Below, piece by piece: positions 9,028-16,242 of a DNA stretch of 64,000 bases. This DNA comes from Geitlerinema sp. S16 (GTDB lineage Bacteria > Cyanobacteriota > Cyanobacteriia > Cyanobacteriales > Geitlerinemataceae), in the NCBI GenBank assembly GCA_011390275.1, contig JAABST010000012.1, forward strand, positions 36,920-100,919, read 5' to 3'. The position numbers were made by a program, and so were the translations under genes. The notes below the pieces were generated by a model. The model was not told where the DNA came from. It worked only from the letters and a program-made list of their open reading frames with translations, and made no database searches. Within the stretch, counting starts at the first letter, position 1; the number at the start of each line of letters is the position of its first letter.

Positions 9028-9486
9028 ATGCAACCCGCTGACGTCAATAACTTTTCCGAACTCGAAAAACTAGCCCAAGAATTATGCAAACAAGATAATC
9101 ATATTGACGGAATTATTGTCCTCTCTTTGCAAGATATGGACACTAATCCTATACCTCTTGCGGTGTCAGATCCAACAAAGATAGAGGGGGTTGACATGCC
9201 TGCTCTAGGGACTAACATTGCGAAAATATTGGATTCTGCTCAGGAAACCATAATCAGCAGTGATTTTCATCCAGGAGATGTGGTTTCTTTAGTTTATGAG
9301 TTTGAAAAAGTTGCATTTGCCCTCTACTCAATTTCTATTATGGAAGGAAAGGTTAAAGATGGAGTTTATCTAGTTCTTGCCAATGTGAGCGACAAAAACT
9401 TAGGAGCATTTAATATGAACAGAAATAAAGTACGTGCACAAATGGCTGTAGGCATACTCAGAAGTGGAAACTTCTTTTATAGTTAA
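9028..9486 (+). CDS. Roadblock/LC7-like small protein
   Basis: 152 residues from ATG 9028 (an A/G-rich ribosome-site-like run precedes it; 26 upstream codons are open but begin without a site). The order is helix (FSELEKLAQELC), strand-strand (IDGIIVLSLQDMDTNPIPLAV), long helix (PALGTNIAKILDSAQETI), three strands (VVSLVYEFEKVAFALYSIS, GVYLVLANVS) and a C-terminal helix after KNLGAFNMNRNKVR. That is the Roadblock/LC7 order, with the final 'LG..n..r.kvr' helix typical of MglB-like proteins, which act as GTPase partners. No GTPase gene is next to it. The fold is inferred from pattern alone. It follows the TIR gene on the same strand and is convergent with the EAD1-GUN4 gene. Confidence 0.5.
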   Translation: MQPADVNNFSELEKLAQELCKQDNHIDGIIVLSLQDMDTNPIPLAVSDPTKIEGVDMPALGTNIAKILDSAQETIISSDFHPGDVVSLVYEFEKVAFALYSISIMEGKVKDGVYLVLANVSDKNLGAFNMNRNKVRAQMAVGILRSGNFFYS

Positions 9487-9501
9487 ATATAGTGAAGCAA
9501 G

Positions 9502-9526
9502 TGACTTGAGATCTTTTCTCAAGTCA
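9502..9526 (+). terminator. Perfect 9-bp hairpin downstream of the Roadblock-like gene
   Basis: TGACTTGAG at 9502-9510 pairs exactly with CTCAAGTCA at 9518-9526 across a 7-base loop, 16 bases after the stop. There is no T-run after it on either strand, so it could be a weak or processed 3' end shared by the two convergent genes. Confidence 0.45.
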
Positions 9527-9650
9527 GCCACATCTCTTGTCAAGCTTCGCTAGATTCTACCCAAAATTCTCAAAATTTTGTGGAACTCTAAGGATCTTAA
9601 AGTAGCTTAGAAACAGTCTCCTGAAGCCTCGACTGAGTCACTAGTTTGAA

Positions 9651-10421
9651 TTATGTTTGACCAAATTTATAAAGAAAGCGAGTGCCAAACTTTAAGGCGT
9701 ACTGCCCATCTAAAATTACACTTCCCATATAGGGCAGGTGGCCTTTAGGAGCAGACAGAGAAAATTGAATTTCTTGATGGTTGTAGCGCTTACCATTTTT
9801 AGACCATTCAATAATATCTAAGAATTTTTGCCAATTCTTACGATTTTCCTCTGTTAAGTCTTTAGTACCTCCCATATGTTGATATATTTCTAGCTGAGCC
9901 TTATATCCAAATTTTTGCTCGCTATACACCTCCCACAGAATTCCTATTGTCTTTGTTATTTGGTCAGAAAAATTCAATATATCTGAGCCACTTAAGTTTC
10001 CTTCCTTTTCTCTATTGGATATTTTGCATATTATTCTGGCTGTTTCTTCATCAGCTTTCTTCCAGTCATGTCGCTGTAGCAGTGTCTCAAGATGCTTGAA
10101 TTCAGACTTGAAGGATATGACTGTTTCAAGACGATAGACATGACTGTCGGATTTTAAGGCTTTTAGTTTTAATTCGGGATTTTCTTCGATAAAATAATCA
10201 AATAAGCGATCAAGATACCCCTTTGCCGCAGACCATTCAACGAGTTCAAAAGCTATATCATTGATTGCCAAATTCACATTTGTAATTGTGTCGAGATTGT
10301 AATCAATCGCATCACTGACAAATCGACGCAACTCTCCAAGTCGGAAATAGACTTGACAAATAGATTCTCGGAACTCTTTTTTGTTTGACTGAGTCCATCG
10401 GTAACTATTTTTATCATTCAT
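9651..10421 (-). CDS. Effector-associated domain (EAD1) - GUN4 fusion protein
   Basis: 256 residues in two parts. Residues about 15-85 match the EAD1 helical adaptor: LGELRRFVSDAID, LDTITNVNLAINDIAFELVEW, KGYLDRLFDYFIEENPEL. Residues about 105-250 are a GUN4 domain: LETLLQRHDWKKADEETARI, LWEVYSEQKFGYKAQLEIY, then the hallmark FSLSAPKGHLP. GUN4 binds Mg-porphyrins and bilins and normally stimulates Mg-chelatase; here it lacks the N-terminal helical domain of housekeeping GUN4 and is joined to an adaptor of NTP-dependent conflict systems. A role as a tetrapyrrole-sensing partner of an effector is inference. AT-rich, HIP1-free, convergent with the TIR/Roadblock pair. Confidence 0.8.
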   Translation of the reverse strand: MNDKNSYRWTQSNKKEFRESICQVYFRLGELRRFVSDAIDYNLDTITNVNLAINDIAFELVEWSAAKGYLDRLFDYFIEENPELKLKALKSDSHVYRLETVISFKSEFKHLETLLQRHDWKKADEETARIICKISNREKEGNLSGSDILNFSDQITKTIGILWEVYSEQKFGYKAQLEIYQHMGGTKDLTEENRKNWQKFLDIIEWSKNGKRYNHQEIQFSLSAPKGHLPYMGSVILDGQYALKFGTRFLYKFGQT

Positions 10422-10607
10422 CTAAGTAACCCAAGCAGAATAATCGAAGTTATGTTTCGAGGAGAAAGCGTCCAAAGCAATGGCGCATCAAGCCTTGGTT
10501 TTCATAAAGGCGTGTTTGTATTTACTTGGGCTATTTAATCACAAGGCTTTCAGGCTTTTAAGTAATGAAGATAGCATTTAAACATACTTGTTTTTTCTTG
10601 CAGATGC

Positions 10608-10623
10608 TGTGACTTTTGTCACA
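10608..10623. promoter_or_regulatory. Candidate CRP (cAMP receptor protein) site
   Basis: TGTGACTTTTGTCACA is a perfect TGTGA-N6-TCACA, the core recognised by CRP and by cyanobacterial SyCRP1. One base on each side extends the dyad (10607-10624), and a second dyad GTACATATGTAC follows directly at 10625-10636. It lies about 190 bases upstream of the EAD1-GUN4 start. It could also be a simple hairpin. Confidence 0.4.
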
Positions 10624-10690
10624 GGTACATATGTACACTAGTCACTTTCAGATCTAAAAAAAGATGGAGTTGAGGCCGGAGAAACCAGAC

Positions 10691-10798
10691 CTAATTTGGC
10701 TGCGATAAACCCCACCGCTCTACCTCTTCTGAATCCAGCTCCTTCCAGCCCTCCGCCTTCGCCCGCGCCAACAACTCCAACAATTCCGCTTGCGTCAT
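10691..10798 (-). pseudogene. Leader remnant of a leucine-rich-repeat protein, 35 codons
   Basis: The 35-codon frame reads MTQAELLELLARAKAEGWKE followed by LDSEEVERWGLSQPN and a stop. The first 22 residues are the typical start of cyanobacterial leucine-rich-repeat (Roco-type) proteins, in which 'eLDLSG..L..LP' repeats would follow; here the match breaks after ELD and the frame ends. It lies at the edge of the AT-rich island. A free-standing small protein is the alternative. Confidence 0.35.
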
Positions 10799-10838
10799 CA
10801 AACCCACCTCAAAACCACAGCCCCCATTCTAACCAACC

Positions 10839-10871
10839 AGACCTCCGAGGTTTCCAAAACCTCTGAGGTCT
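10839..10871. repeat. Dispersed 33-bp palindrome, copy 1
   Basis: AGACCTCCGAGGTTT, three spacer bases, then AAACCTCTGAGGTCT: 15-bp arms with one mismatch. Related copies are at 15118-15150 and 27378-27410, and a shortened relative (AGAACTCCGAGTTCT, preceded by the same AACCAACC) at about 12580-12596. All lie in intergenic DNA near gene ends, like REP-type elements or bidirectional terminators. Confidence 0.75.
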
Positions 10872-10973
10872 CACTCCCCGCGATAAAATCTGACCCATAA
10901 CAGAAACACAACGACAGCGAACGATAAGCAAGAAAACATCCACGCAGCCGCCTCACCCGCAGACTGCGTCCGC

Positions 10974-11102
10974 ATGGCAAAACGCAACAACTGGAAGCTC
11001 AAACGCACCAAACCCAACGGCGATCGTATCCTCTCCACCGACTGCATCTTTGAAGGCGAACAAACCACATTCGAGGACACAACCTATGACAACGAACGAT
11101 AA
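10974..11102 (+). CDS. Small basic protein, 42 residues
   Basis: ATG 10974 opens a 42-codon frame (MAKRNNWKLKRTKPNGDRIL, then a short acidic tail) ending at TAA 11100-11102. Its last 17 bases overlap the start of the next gene (ATG 11086), the arrangement of translationally coupled pairs. Codons end mostly in C, like coding DNA here. I do not recognise the protein; the basic first half followed by an acidic tail, and the coupling, would suit a small accessory or antitoxin-like partner, but that is speculation. Confidence 0.4.
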   Translation: MAKRNNWKLKRTKPNGDRILSTDCIFEGEQTTFEDTTYDNER

Positions 11103-11457
11103 CGGCACGCTCGTCATCTACATGTGCGCCGCAGACCAAGACTGGATTTTGCTCCCCTCCGGCGACGACACTCAAGATAGCTACACCCGCGTCATTCAAG
11201 AATCCTACTCCTGGAGCCCTGGCGAAGCCGTCCGCCTCGGAGAACGCCTCACCAAACACGAAATCGTTAGCAGCACCGAACGCCGCGTAATTCCCGCCGA
11301 ATGGGTTGTGACTGAAATCGAGCATTACGATACCGCCACCGAAACTGCCGCCTTTGGTCGTGTCGCGATCGCCTACTGCGAACGTCAACCGCTGTCCGAA
11401 GCTGAAGTCGAACAGCAAAGCTACACCGTAGACGTTCAGGCTCCTGCCCTCGTATAG
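11086..11457 (+). CDS. Hypothetical protein, 123 residues
   Basis: Starts at ATG 11086 (MTTNDNGTLVIYMCAADQDW). The frame is open for 12 more codons upstream from a TTG, but ATG with the coupled overlap to the preceding small gene is better. The protein is acidic, soluble and predicted beta-rich, with the segments RRVIPAEWVVTEIEHYDT and AAFGRVAIAYCERQPLSE. It looks like a conserved cyanobacterial hypothetical, but I know no function. It sits on HIP1-bearing DNA between the island and the toxin-antitoxin genes, tail-to-tail with the DUF2283 gene six bases away. Confidence 0.6.
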   Translation: MTTNDNGTLVIYMCAADQDWILLPSGDDTQDSYTRVIQESYSWSPGEAVRLGERLTKHEIVSSTERRVIPAEWVVTEIEHYDTATETAAFGRVAIAYCERQPLSEAEVEQQSYTVDVQAPALV

Positions 11458-11463
11458 GGCAAC

Positions 11464-11733
11464 TCACCCCTCACCGATCGCGCCATCCGCCCGCAACAAC
11501 GCCACCACCGGCACAAACACCGACTCCCCCGCCGCTAACCGCCGCGACCAAAAGAAAATCTCGATCGCCTCGATCCCCCCCGTCACCGGATTCAACCGCG
11601 CCAACATATCATCGCCCAACTCCTCCGTCTCCTGCTCCGGGTAAATCGGACACACCGTCACCATCAAGCTATCCCCGATCGGGTCATAGTCAAACGTCAA
11701 ACCCGCCGTCATTTCCATCAATTCTGTGGCCAT
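11464..11733 (-). CDS. DUF2283 protein, probable antitoxin of a broken pair
   Basis: 89 residues from ATG 11733. The core LTFDYDPIGDSLMVTVCP and later GDDMLARLNPVTGGIEAIEI matches DUF2283, small proteins usually encoded right after a DUF4258/RelE-like mRNA nuclease. The open frame continues upstream but only as the shadow of the toxin stump. The start overlaps the end of that stump (its TGA is at 11718-11720), the normal coupling in these pairs. An antitoxin role is inferred from that context. Confidence 0.6.
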   Translation of the reverse strand: MATELMEMTAGLTFDYDPIGDSLMVTVCPIYPEQETEELGDDMLARLNPVTGGIEAIEIFFWSRRLAAGESVFVPVVALLRADGAIGEG

Positions 11734-11867
11734 TCGCGAACCCCTCCCGTAAGCTTGCGTGCCGTGTATGCCGTCACAATCCAATGGCGCGGCGGCTCCA
11801 CCTCCGACACCGTTACTACAACCATATAGCGCCCCGTCCGAATCGTCTCGAAGTAGCGCGAAAACAG
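11718..11867 (-). pseudogene. Stump of a RelE/DUF4258-like toxin
   Basis: The last ~49 codons before the DUF2283 start read ...RYFETIRTGRYMVVVTVSEV and RHWIVTAYTARKLTGGVREW, the C-terminal half of the small cyanobacterial nuclease-like proteins that precede DUF2283 genes. The frame begins directly after two stops at the end of the PIN gene (11868-11873), so the N-terminal half is missing. An internal ATG could give a short peptide, but an active toxin is unlikely. Confidence 0.5.
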
Positions 11868-11870
11868 TCA

Positions 11871-12290
11871 TCAATCCCACGGATTCACCACATCGATCCC
11901 ACACCCCGCAAAATCCTTCACATTGCACGTCGCCAACACCGCCCCATGCACCCGACAAATCGCCGCAATCTGTGCATCAAACTGCGAGATCGGACGCCCC
12001 GATCGCTCCCGCAACGCCACAATCAGCGAATACTCATCCGCAGCCGCTGAATCAAACGGCAAAATTTGCCACGCAACCTCAGAGCTAAACGACTCCAGAG
12101 CATTTGCGAGCAAAACACTTCGCCTACGACCCTCCGGCAAACGCCGAATCCCGAACAAAATTTCTGCCTGCGTCACACTCGTCGTGTAAATCACAGCACG
12201 CTCCTGTCGCATGAGCCATGCTGTAACGATCGACGACCCTTGGGGATGAATGAACTGCGAATAAACATTCGTGTCAAGAACGATTTTCAT
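11871..12290 (-). CDS. PIN-domain ribonuclease toxin (VapC-like)
   Basis: 139 residues with a full PIN fold: MKIVLDTNVYSQ (first Asp), TSVTQAEILFGI (conserved Glu), SQFDAQIAAICRVHGAVLAT (second Asp), and NVKDF near the end (third acidic residue). These acidic residues hold the metal of PIN RNases, which cleave tRNA or rRNA when the antitoxin is lost. The gene overlaps its antitoxin by four bases (ATGA at 12287-12290), the standard operon form. It is followed directly by the toxin stump of the second system. Confidence 0.9.
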   Translation of the reverse strand: MKIVLDTNVYSQFIHPQGSSIVTAWLMRQERAVIYTTSVTQAEILFGIRRLPEGRRRSVLLANALESFSSEVAWQILPFDSAAADEYSLIVALRERSGRPISQFDAQIAAICRVHGAVLATCNVKDFAGCGIDVVNPWD

Positions 12291-12538
12291 GCATCGCCAA
12301 ATTCACTAAACAGCGTTTCATCAATCCGCACCGGCTCGCGTCGTGGAATCTCAATCTCTACAGGCTCTAGCTCTCCAAAACGTCGCTGAAACATCGCCAC
12401 AAACTGCGGCCCATTTATCGCCACCTCATCAACCGTCGCCGATCGAGCACTTAACTCATCATCGAGCAACGCCCGTAACTCCCACTTTTCCGCCGCGCTT
12501 AACTCACGGATCGTGGGCAATAGCTCTTGTAACGTCAT
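12287..12538 (-). CDS. Antitoxin of the PIN toxin
   Basis: 83 residues: MTLQELLPTIRELSAAEKWE, ALLDDELSARS, then an acidic/proline C-terminus PVEIEIPRREPVRI. The start resembles small cyanobacterial antitoxins with an 'l..l..ls..eK..l..~L' helix rather than an AbrB-type VapB. The four-base overlap with the PIN gene and the Pro/acidic tail, which would lie over the toxin, support the role. No DNA-binding motif can be named. Confidence 0.7.
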   Translation of the reverse strand: MTLQELLPTIRELSAAEKWELRALLDDELSARSATVDEVAINGPQFVAMFQRRFGELEPVEIEIPRREPVRIDETLFSEFGDA

Positions 12539-12734
12539 CCTAAAAACTCACCCAACAACGACCCCCCAATTTTAACCAACCAGAACTCCGAGTTCTCACC
12601 CCCCACCGATCGCACCACAATATCGCCACACCTCCAGCGGTACGTTACGGTCTAACCTCATCGATCGCGTGAATCCAAACGGATCGCGATCGCAACACGC
12701 CCTACCGACAGATGTTGGATTGAATCTTGAAAAA

Positions 12735-12807
12735 TGGAGCTAAGCGGGTTCGAACCGCTGACCCCTTGCATGCCATGCAAGTGCTCTACCAGCTGAGCTA
12801 TAGCCCC
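12735..12807 (-). tRNA. tRNA-Ala (GGC anticodon)
   Basis: Reading the minus strand: acceptor stem GGGGCTA/TAGCTCC with A as discriminator, D-arm AGCTCAGCTGGTAGAGC, anticodon stem CTTGC/GCAAG with loop ATGGCAT (GGC), and T-arm with GGTTCGAACC. 73 bases; the CCA end is not encoded. Confidence 0.97.
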
Positions 12808-12976
12808 AAGATTGGACTTAGATTATGCCGGACGATTTTGGCGGCGTCAAGCGATCGCTGATTTTTGGGTAGTCCAGAACTTTAGATACGCAGGATTGGC
12901 ACATGCGAAATTCAAGAATTGCGATGTGTAGGACGATAGTCGTAATCACACTCAAAATTTCAGAGGATTTCAGATT

Positions 12977-13567
12977 ATGGTGCGTACACCCTCGACGATG
13001 CTTGCCCTGGGGACAGCGGCTCCGGCTTTCGCGCTGCCGGATGTGACGACCGGGGAAACGATCAGCTTGGAGACGTTTCGCGATCGGGCGGGGCTGCTCG
13101 TGATCTTTTGGTGTCGTCACTGTCCGTTTGTGAAGCATGTAGAAGACGAACTGGCTAGCATTGGGCGAGACTATGCCGGGTCGGATGCGTCCAGCCTGGG
13201 GATCGTGGCGATTTCCTCGAATGATGCGGTGAACTATCCCGATGATTCGCCGGAGAGTTTGGCCGAAATGGCAACAGAATTAGGCTTGAACTTTCCATCG
13301 TGCTACGACGAAACCCAGGAGGTTGCCCAAGCCTATACCGCAGCCTGTACGCCAGACTTTTTCCTGTTCGATCGCGAGCTTAAATTGGTCTATCGCGGTC
13401 AGCTCGATGACAGCCGACCGGGGAATGACAAGCCGGTGACGGGTCGGGATTTGCGAGCCGCGATCGAGGCGCTTCTCGCGGGATCGGCGATCGATGCCAA
13501 TCAACAGCCCAGCATCGGCTGCAACATCAAATGGCGGGCAGACAATGCCCCGTCTTACTTTGGCTAA
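12977..13567 (+). CDS. Thioredoxin-family protein (AhpC/TSA-like redoxin)
   Basis: 196 residues with a thioredoxin fold of the AhpC/TSA type. LGTAAPAFALPDVTTGE opens the fold, LLVIFWCRHCPFVKHVEDEL holds the CxxC (Cys46, Cys49), AISSNDAVNYPDDSPE and YTAACTPDFFLFDRELKLVYRG follow, with the conserved cis-Pro in CTPDF. The family is common in cyanobacteria as a thiol-disulphide reductant or peroxidase with substrate unknown. A third Cys (CTPDF) could act as a resolving thiol. Divergent from tRNA-Ala; about 170 bases between them hold its promoter. Confidence 0.85.
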   Translation: MVRTPSTMLALGTAAPAFALPDVTTGETISLETFRDRAGLLVIFWCRHCPFVKHVEDELASIGRDYAGSDASSLGIVAISSNDAVNYPDDSPESLAEMATELGLNFPSCYDETQEVAQAYTAACTPDFFLFDRELKLVYRGQLDDSRPGNDKPVTGRDLRAAIEALLAGSAIDANQQPSIGCNIKWRADNAPSYFG

Positions 13568-13717
13568 TTCTGGCTAAGGTTGGCCAATCCCAGTTCAACT
13601 GCTGCAAAGCTTTATGAACCTGGCGGATCTCGCCTGAAGTGCTTCTGACCAAATCGATACAATGAACTTATAGGCGCAGTTCATCACCCTCACCCCACAC
13701 CCAATACCGCGATCGTT

Positions 13718-13801
13718 ATGGATCTGGAAAAACGGGAACAACTGGGAAATCGCGGGTTAACTGCGCCAGATTTGGCAACGCATCGATATAGGGCGGCATG
13801 A
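13718..13801 (+). CDS. Possible 27-residue leader peptide before the site-2 protease
   Basis: MDLEKREQLGNRGLTAPDLA then THRYRAA and a TGA that overlaps the protease start (ATGA-type overlap at 13798-13801). Such an upstream frame could couple translation. It may be chance; there is no other support. Confidence 0.2.
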   Translation: MDLEKREQLGNRGLTAPDLATHRYRAA

Positions 13802-15093
13802 TGCAACAGGGCTTACGAATTGGATCGGTGTTCGGGATTCCGCTGTACGTTCGCGCGTCGTGGTTTCCGATCGTGGTGATATTGGCGGTGTTAAAAGGGG
13901 GAGCCTGGGCGGAGGCGTATGGCTGGAGCCTACCGATCGCGGCGGTGACAGGCTTGATCGGGGCGATCTCGCTGTTCGGCTCGGTGCTGCTCCACGAAAT
14001 CGGCCATAGCCTCGTTGCCAAAGCCCAAGGTATCCCGGTGCGATCGATTTCGCTCTTTCTCTTGGGCGGTGTCGCCGAGATTGATCGCGAGTCGCACAGC
14101 CCCGGCCAAGCGTTTCAGGTGGCGATCGCGGGGCCTGCCGTCAGTCTGTTTCTGGCGATCGGCTTTACCGCCCTCTCGCACGAGCTATCCGCCGCTACAC
14201 CACTAACCATCATCGTCCGCGACCTCGCCCAGCTCAACCTCGTGTTATGCCTGTTTAACCTCATCCCCGGTCTGCCCCTCGATGGCGGTCAGGTCTTGAA
14301 AGCGGCCATCTGGAAGATTACGGGCGATCGGCTTCAAGGAATGCGCTACGCGGTGGCGTCGGGTCAGATGATTGGTAGCTTGGCGATCGGGGTGGGCGTT
14401 TTTGGGGCGTTAACCCTGCCGGGATTTGGCGTCGGTTTATGGCTGGCGCTGGTGGGCTGGTTTATCATCCGCAACGCCGCCGCCTACGGTCGCGTGACGT
14501 CAATGCAGTCGATGCTGCTCGAATTGCAGGCCAGCCAGGTGATGACCCAGCAATTTCGGGTGGTGGATGCGGGGCTGACGATTCGCGAATTCACCGATCG
14601 CTACATCCTCTGTGAACTGGCCGATACGCCGCTCTTTGGGAAACACGTTCCCTATTTCGCCGCCGCACACGGACGCTATCGCGGACAGCTTCAGATGAAT
14701 GCATGGCAAGGGGTCGATCGTAAAAAATGGGAAACGATGACCATTGACGAGATTGTCTCGCCTCTGCTCGATACGCCCCACCTACGCGAAGCGACTCCCC
14801 TCGTTGAAGTGGTTCGTACCCTCGAACGCGAACAGTTGCGATCGATCGTCGTTCTCTCGCCTGCTGACACCGTCGCCGGGACGATCGATCGCGCCGATAT
14901 CACCAAAGCCCTCGGCGATCGCCTCGATTGGTCGATCCCCGACGACGAAATCCAGCGCATCCGCCGCGAAGCCCGCTATCCGGCCTATCTCCGCATCGAC
15001 ACGATCGCTGCTGCCACCGAGATCGACGAGAACACCGAACCCAACGATATCGCCGACCTCTTTGCTTCCCTGTTCAAGCGCCCGACTCCTTAA
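13798..15093 (+). CDS. Site-2-protease-like zinc metalloprotease with CBS pair
   Basis: 431 residues, family M50. The membrane part (about 1-225) has several hydrophobic segments; the zinc motif HEIGH is at 66-70 and the third ligand motif (LPLDGGQ) at about 160. A C-terminal soluble half (about 240-425) contains a CBS pair (SQVMTQQFRVVDAGLTIREF ... DRADITKAL). Site-2 proteases cut membrane-anchored regulators inside the bilayer, and the CBS part may sense nucleotides. The first two codons are both ATG. Length and domain order are normal for the cyanobacterial family. Confidence 0.9.
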   Translation: MMQQGLRIGSVFGIPLYVRASWFPIVVILAVLKGGAWAEAYGWSLPIAAVTGLIGAISLFGSVLLHEIGHSLVAKAQGIPVRSISLFLLGGVAEIDRESHSPGQAFQVAIAGPAVSLFLAIGFTALSHELSAATPLTIIVRDLAQLNLVLCLFNLIPGLPLDGGQVLKAAIWKITGDRLQGMRYAVASGQMIGSLAIGVGVFGALTLPGFGVGLWLALVGWFIIRNAAAYGRVTSMQSMLLELQASQVMTQQFRVVDAGLTIREFTDRYILCELADTPLFGKHVPYFAAAHGRYRGQLQMNAWQGVDRKKWETMTIDEIVSPLLDTPHLREATPLVEVVRTLEREQLRSIVVLSPADTVAGTIDRADITKALGDRLDWSIPDDEIQRIRREARYPAYLRIDTIAAATEIDENTEPNDIADLFASLFKRPTP

Positions 15094-15117
15094 ACATTGT
15101 TCTGATTCAGACCATCC

Positions 15118-15150
15118 AGACCTTTAAGGTTTCCAAAACCTCAAAGGTCT
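15118..15150. repeat. Dispersed 33-bp palindrome, copy 2
   Basis: AGACCTTTAAGGTTT, three bases, AAACCTCAAAGGTCT, in the convergent gap between the site-2 protease and the methyltransferase. Same element as at 10839 and 27378; followed here by CTCACCCCCC as in copy 1. Confidence 0.75.
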
Positions 15151-15171
15151 CACCCCCCATTGCAGTGCCAT

Positions 15172-16176
15172 TTACGAGATCGCGGTTTCCGCTGCGCGGG
15201 CGATCACGGTGCGATGACGCGGGCTGTTGCAGTCGATCGTTGGCGAATTGAAGCCCGAATCGATTAACGCTTGCTCAATATCGAGGTTGAAGTAACTATC
15301 GAGATAGGGTTCGGTGCTTTTGAGCAGGGTGAACACGTAGGGCGGCATCTGGGCGTAGATTTCCGATTTCGGGTTCATTTCCATGATCGCCAGGTGACCA
15401 CCGGGGCGCAAAATCCGGCGAGCTTCGCGGAAAATCTCGCAGCTTGCCTCGGCGGGCAGCTCGTGGCAAACGAGGAATAGCGTCACCAGATCGCAGCAAT
15501 TATCGTCGAGGGTGGTCGCTTCGGCGGCGGCGTGAATCCAGCGGATATCGGGCTGGTTAGAGTCGGGTTCGACGGTTTTGAGTTGGGTTTTGCGTTCGGC
15601 TGCGCGATACATCGCGACGGCGAGGAAGTAGGACGAGAGATCGATGCCGGTCATCTGGGCGATCGGGTAGCGATCGCGAATGCGAAACGTACTGAGGCCA
15701 ACGCTACAGCCGAGATCGACGATCGCCGTGATTGGCGTTTGCGTTTGATCGATGCGGCGATCGACCACATCGAGAAAACTATCGCGTAATTTTTGATCGC
15801 CCCGCTCCTTCGCCTCCGGCCAAATCTTGGCGTGAACCGCCCGCGCGGCCACTTCCACCTCAGTCGCCGGGAGCCAGCCCAAATTGCCCTCGTCGTAAGC
15901 ATGAAACGAGGTGAGGTAATAGTCAGGGTAAACGAGCGCTGGGTTTTCGATTTGCTGGCGCAGCGCTTCGAGGTTTTGCTCGCTTAAAAAGGCGGCTTCT
16001 TTGCGCCAGTAGACGCCCATGTCTTCAGCGCGATCGATCATCATTTTGCGCGCACGCGATTTCGCAAAGCTGGCGAGGGGTTTGATCGAAAGCAAGACGT
16101 TAACCAGGCCGGTAATCGGGCGAAGCTGTGGCCGGGTGGTTAACGGAGCAGCGGAGGATTTAGTGGCGACGGTCAT
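15172..16176 (-). CDS. Class I SAM-dependent methyltransferase
   Basis: 334 residues. The N-terminal ~145 residues are helical; then TAIVDLGCSVGLSTFRI (motif I, SAM-binding loop), AQMTGIDLSSYFL (acidic loop), HAAAEATTLDDNCCDLVTLF and ILRPGGHLAIMEMN (post-III). The motif set is of UbiE/type-11 methyltransferases. The HELP segment after motif IV (FLVCHELPAEA) is seen in cyanobacterial homologues of this length. Substrate is unknown. No operon partner; convergent with the protease. Confidence 0.8.
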   Translation of the reverse strand: MTVATKSSAAPLTTRPQLRPITGLVNVLLSIKPLASFAKSRARKMMIDRAEDMGVYWRKEAAFLSEQNLEALRQQIENPALVYPDYYLTSFHAYDEGNLGWLPATEVEVAARAVHAKIWPEAKERGDQKLRDSFLDVVDRRIDQTQTPITAIVDLGCSVGLSTFRIRDRYPIAQMTGIDLSSYFLAVAMYRAAERKTQLKTVEPDSNQPDIRWIHAAAEATTLDDNCCDLVTLFLVCHELPAEASCEIFREARRILRPGGHLAIMEMNPKSEIYAQMPPYVFTLLKSTEPYLDSYFNLDIEQALIDSGFNSPTIDCNSPRHRTVIARAAETAIS

Positions 16177-16242
16177 GGGAAATGATTAAAGAGAATTAAA
16201 AGCTCAAGGGCTGCGGTGCATTACTCGCAATGCATTGACGCA

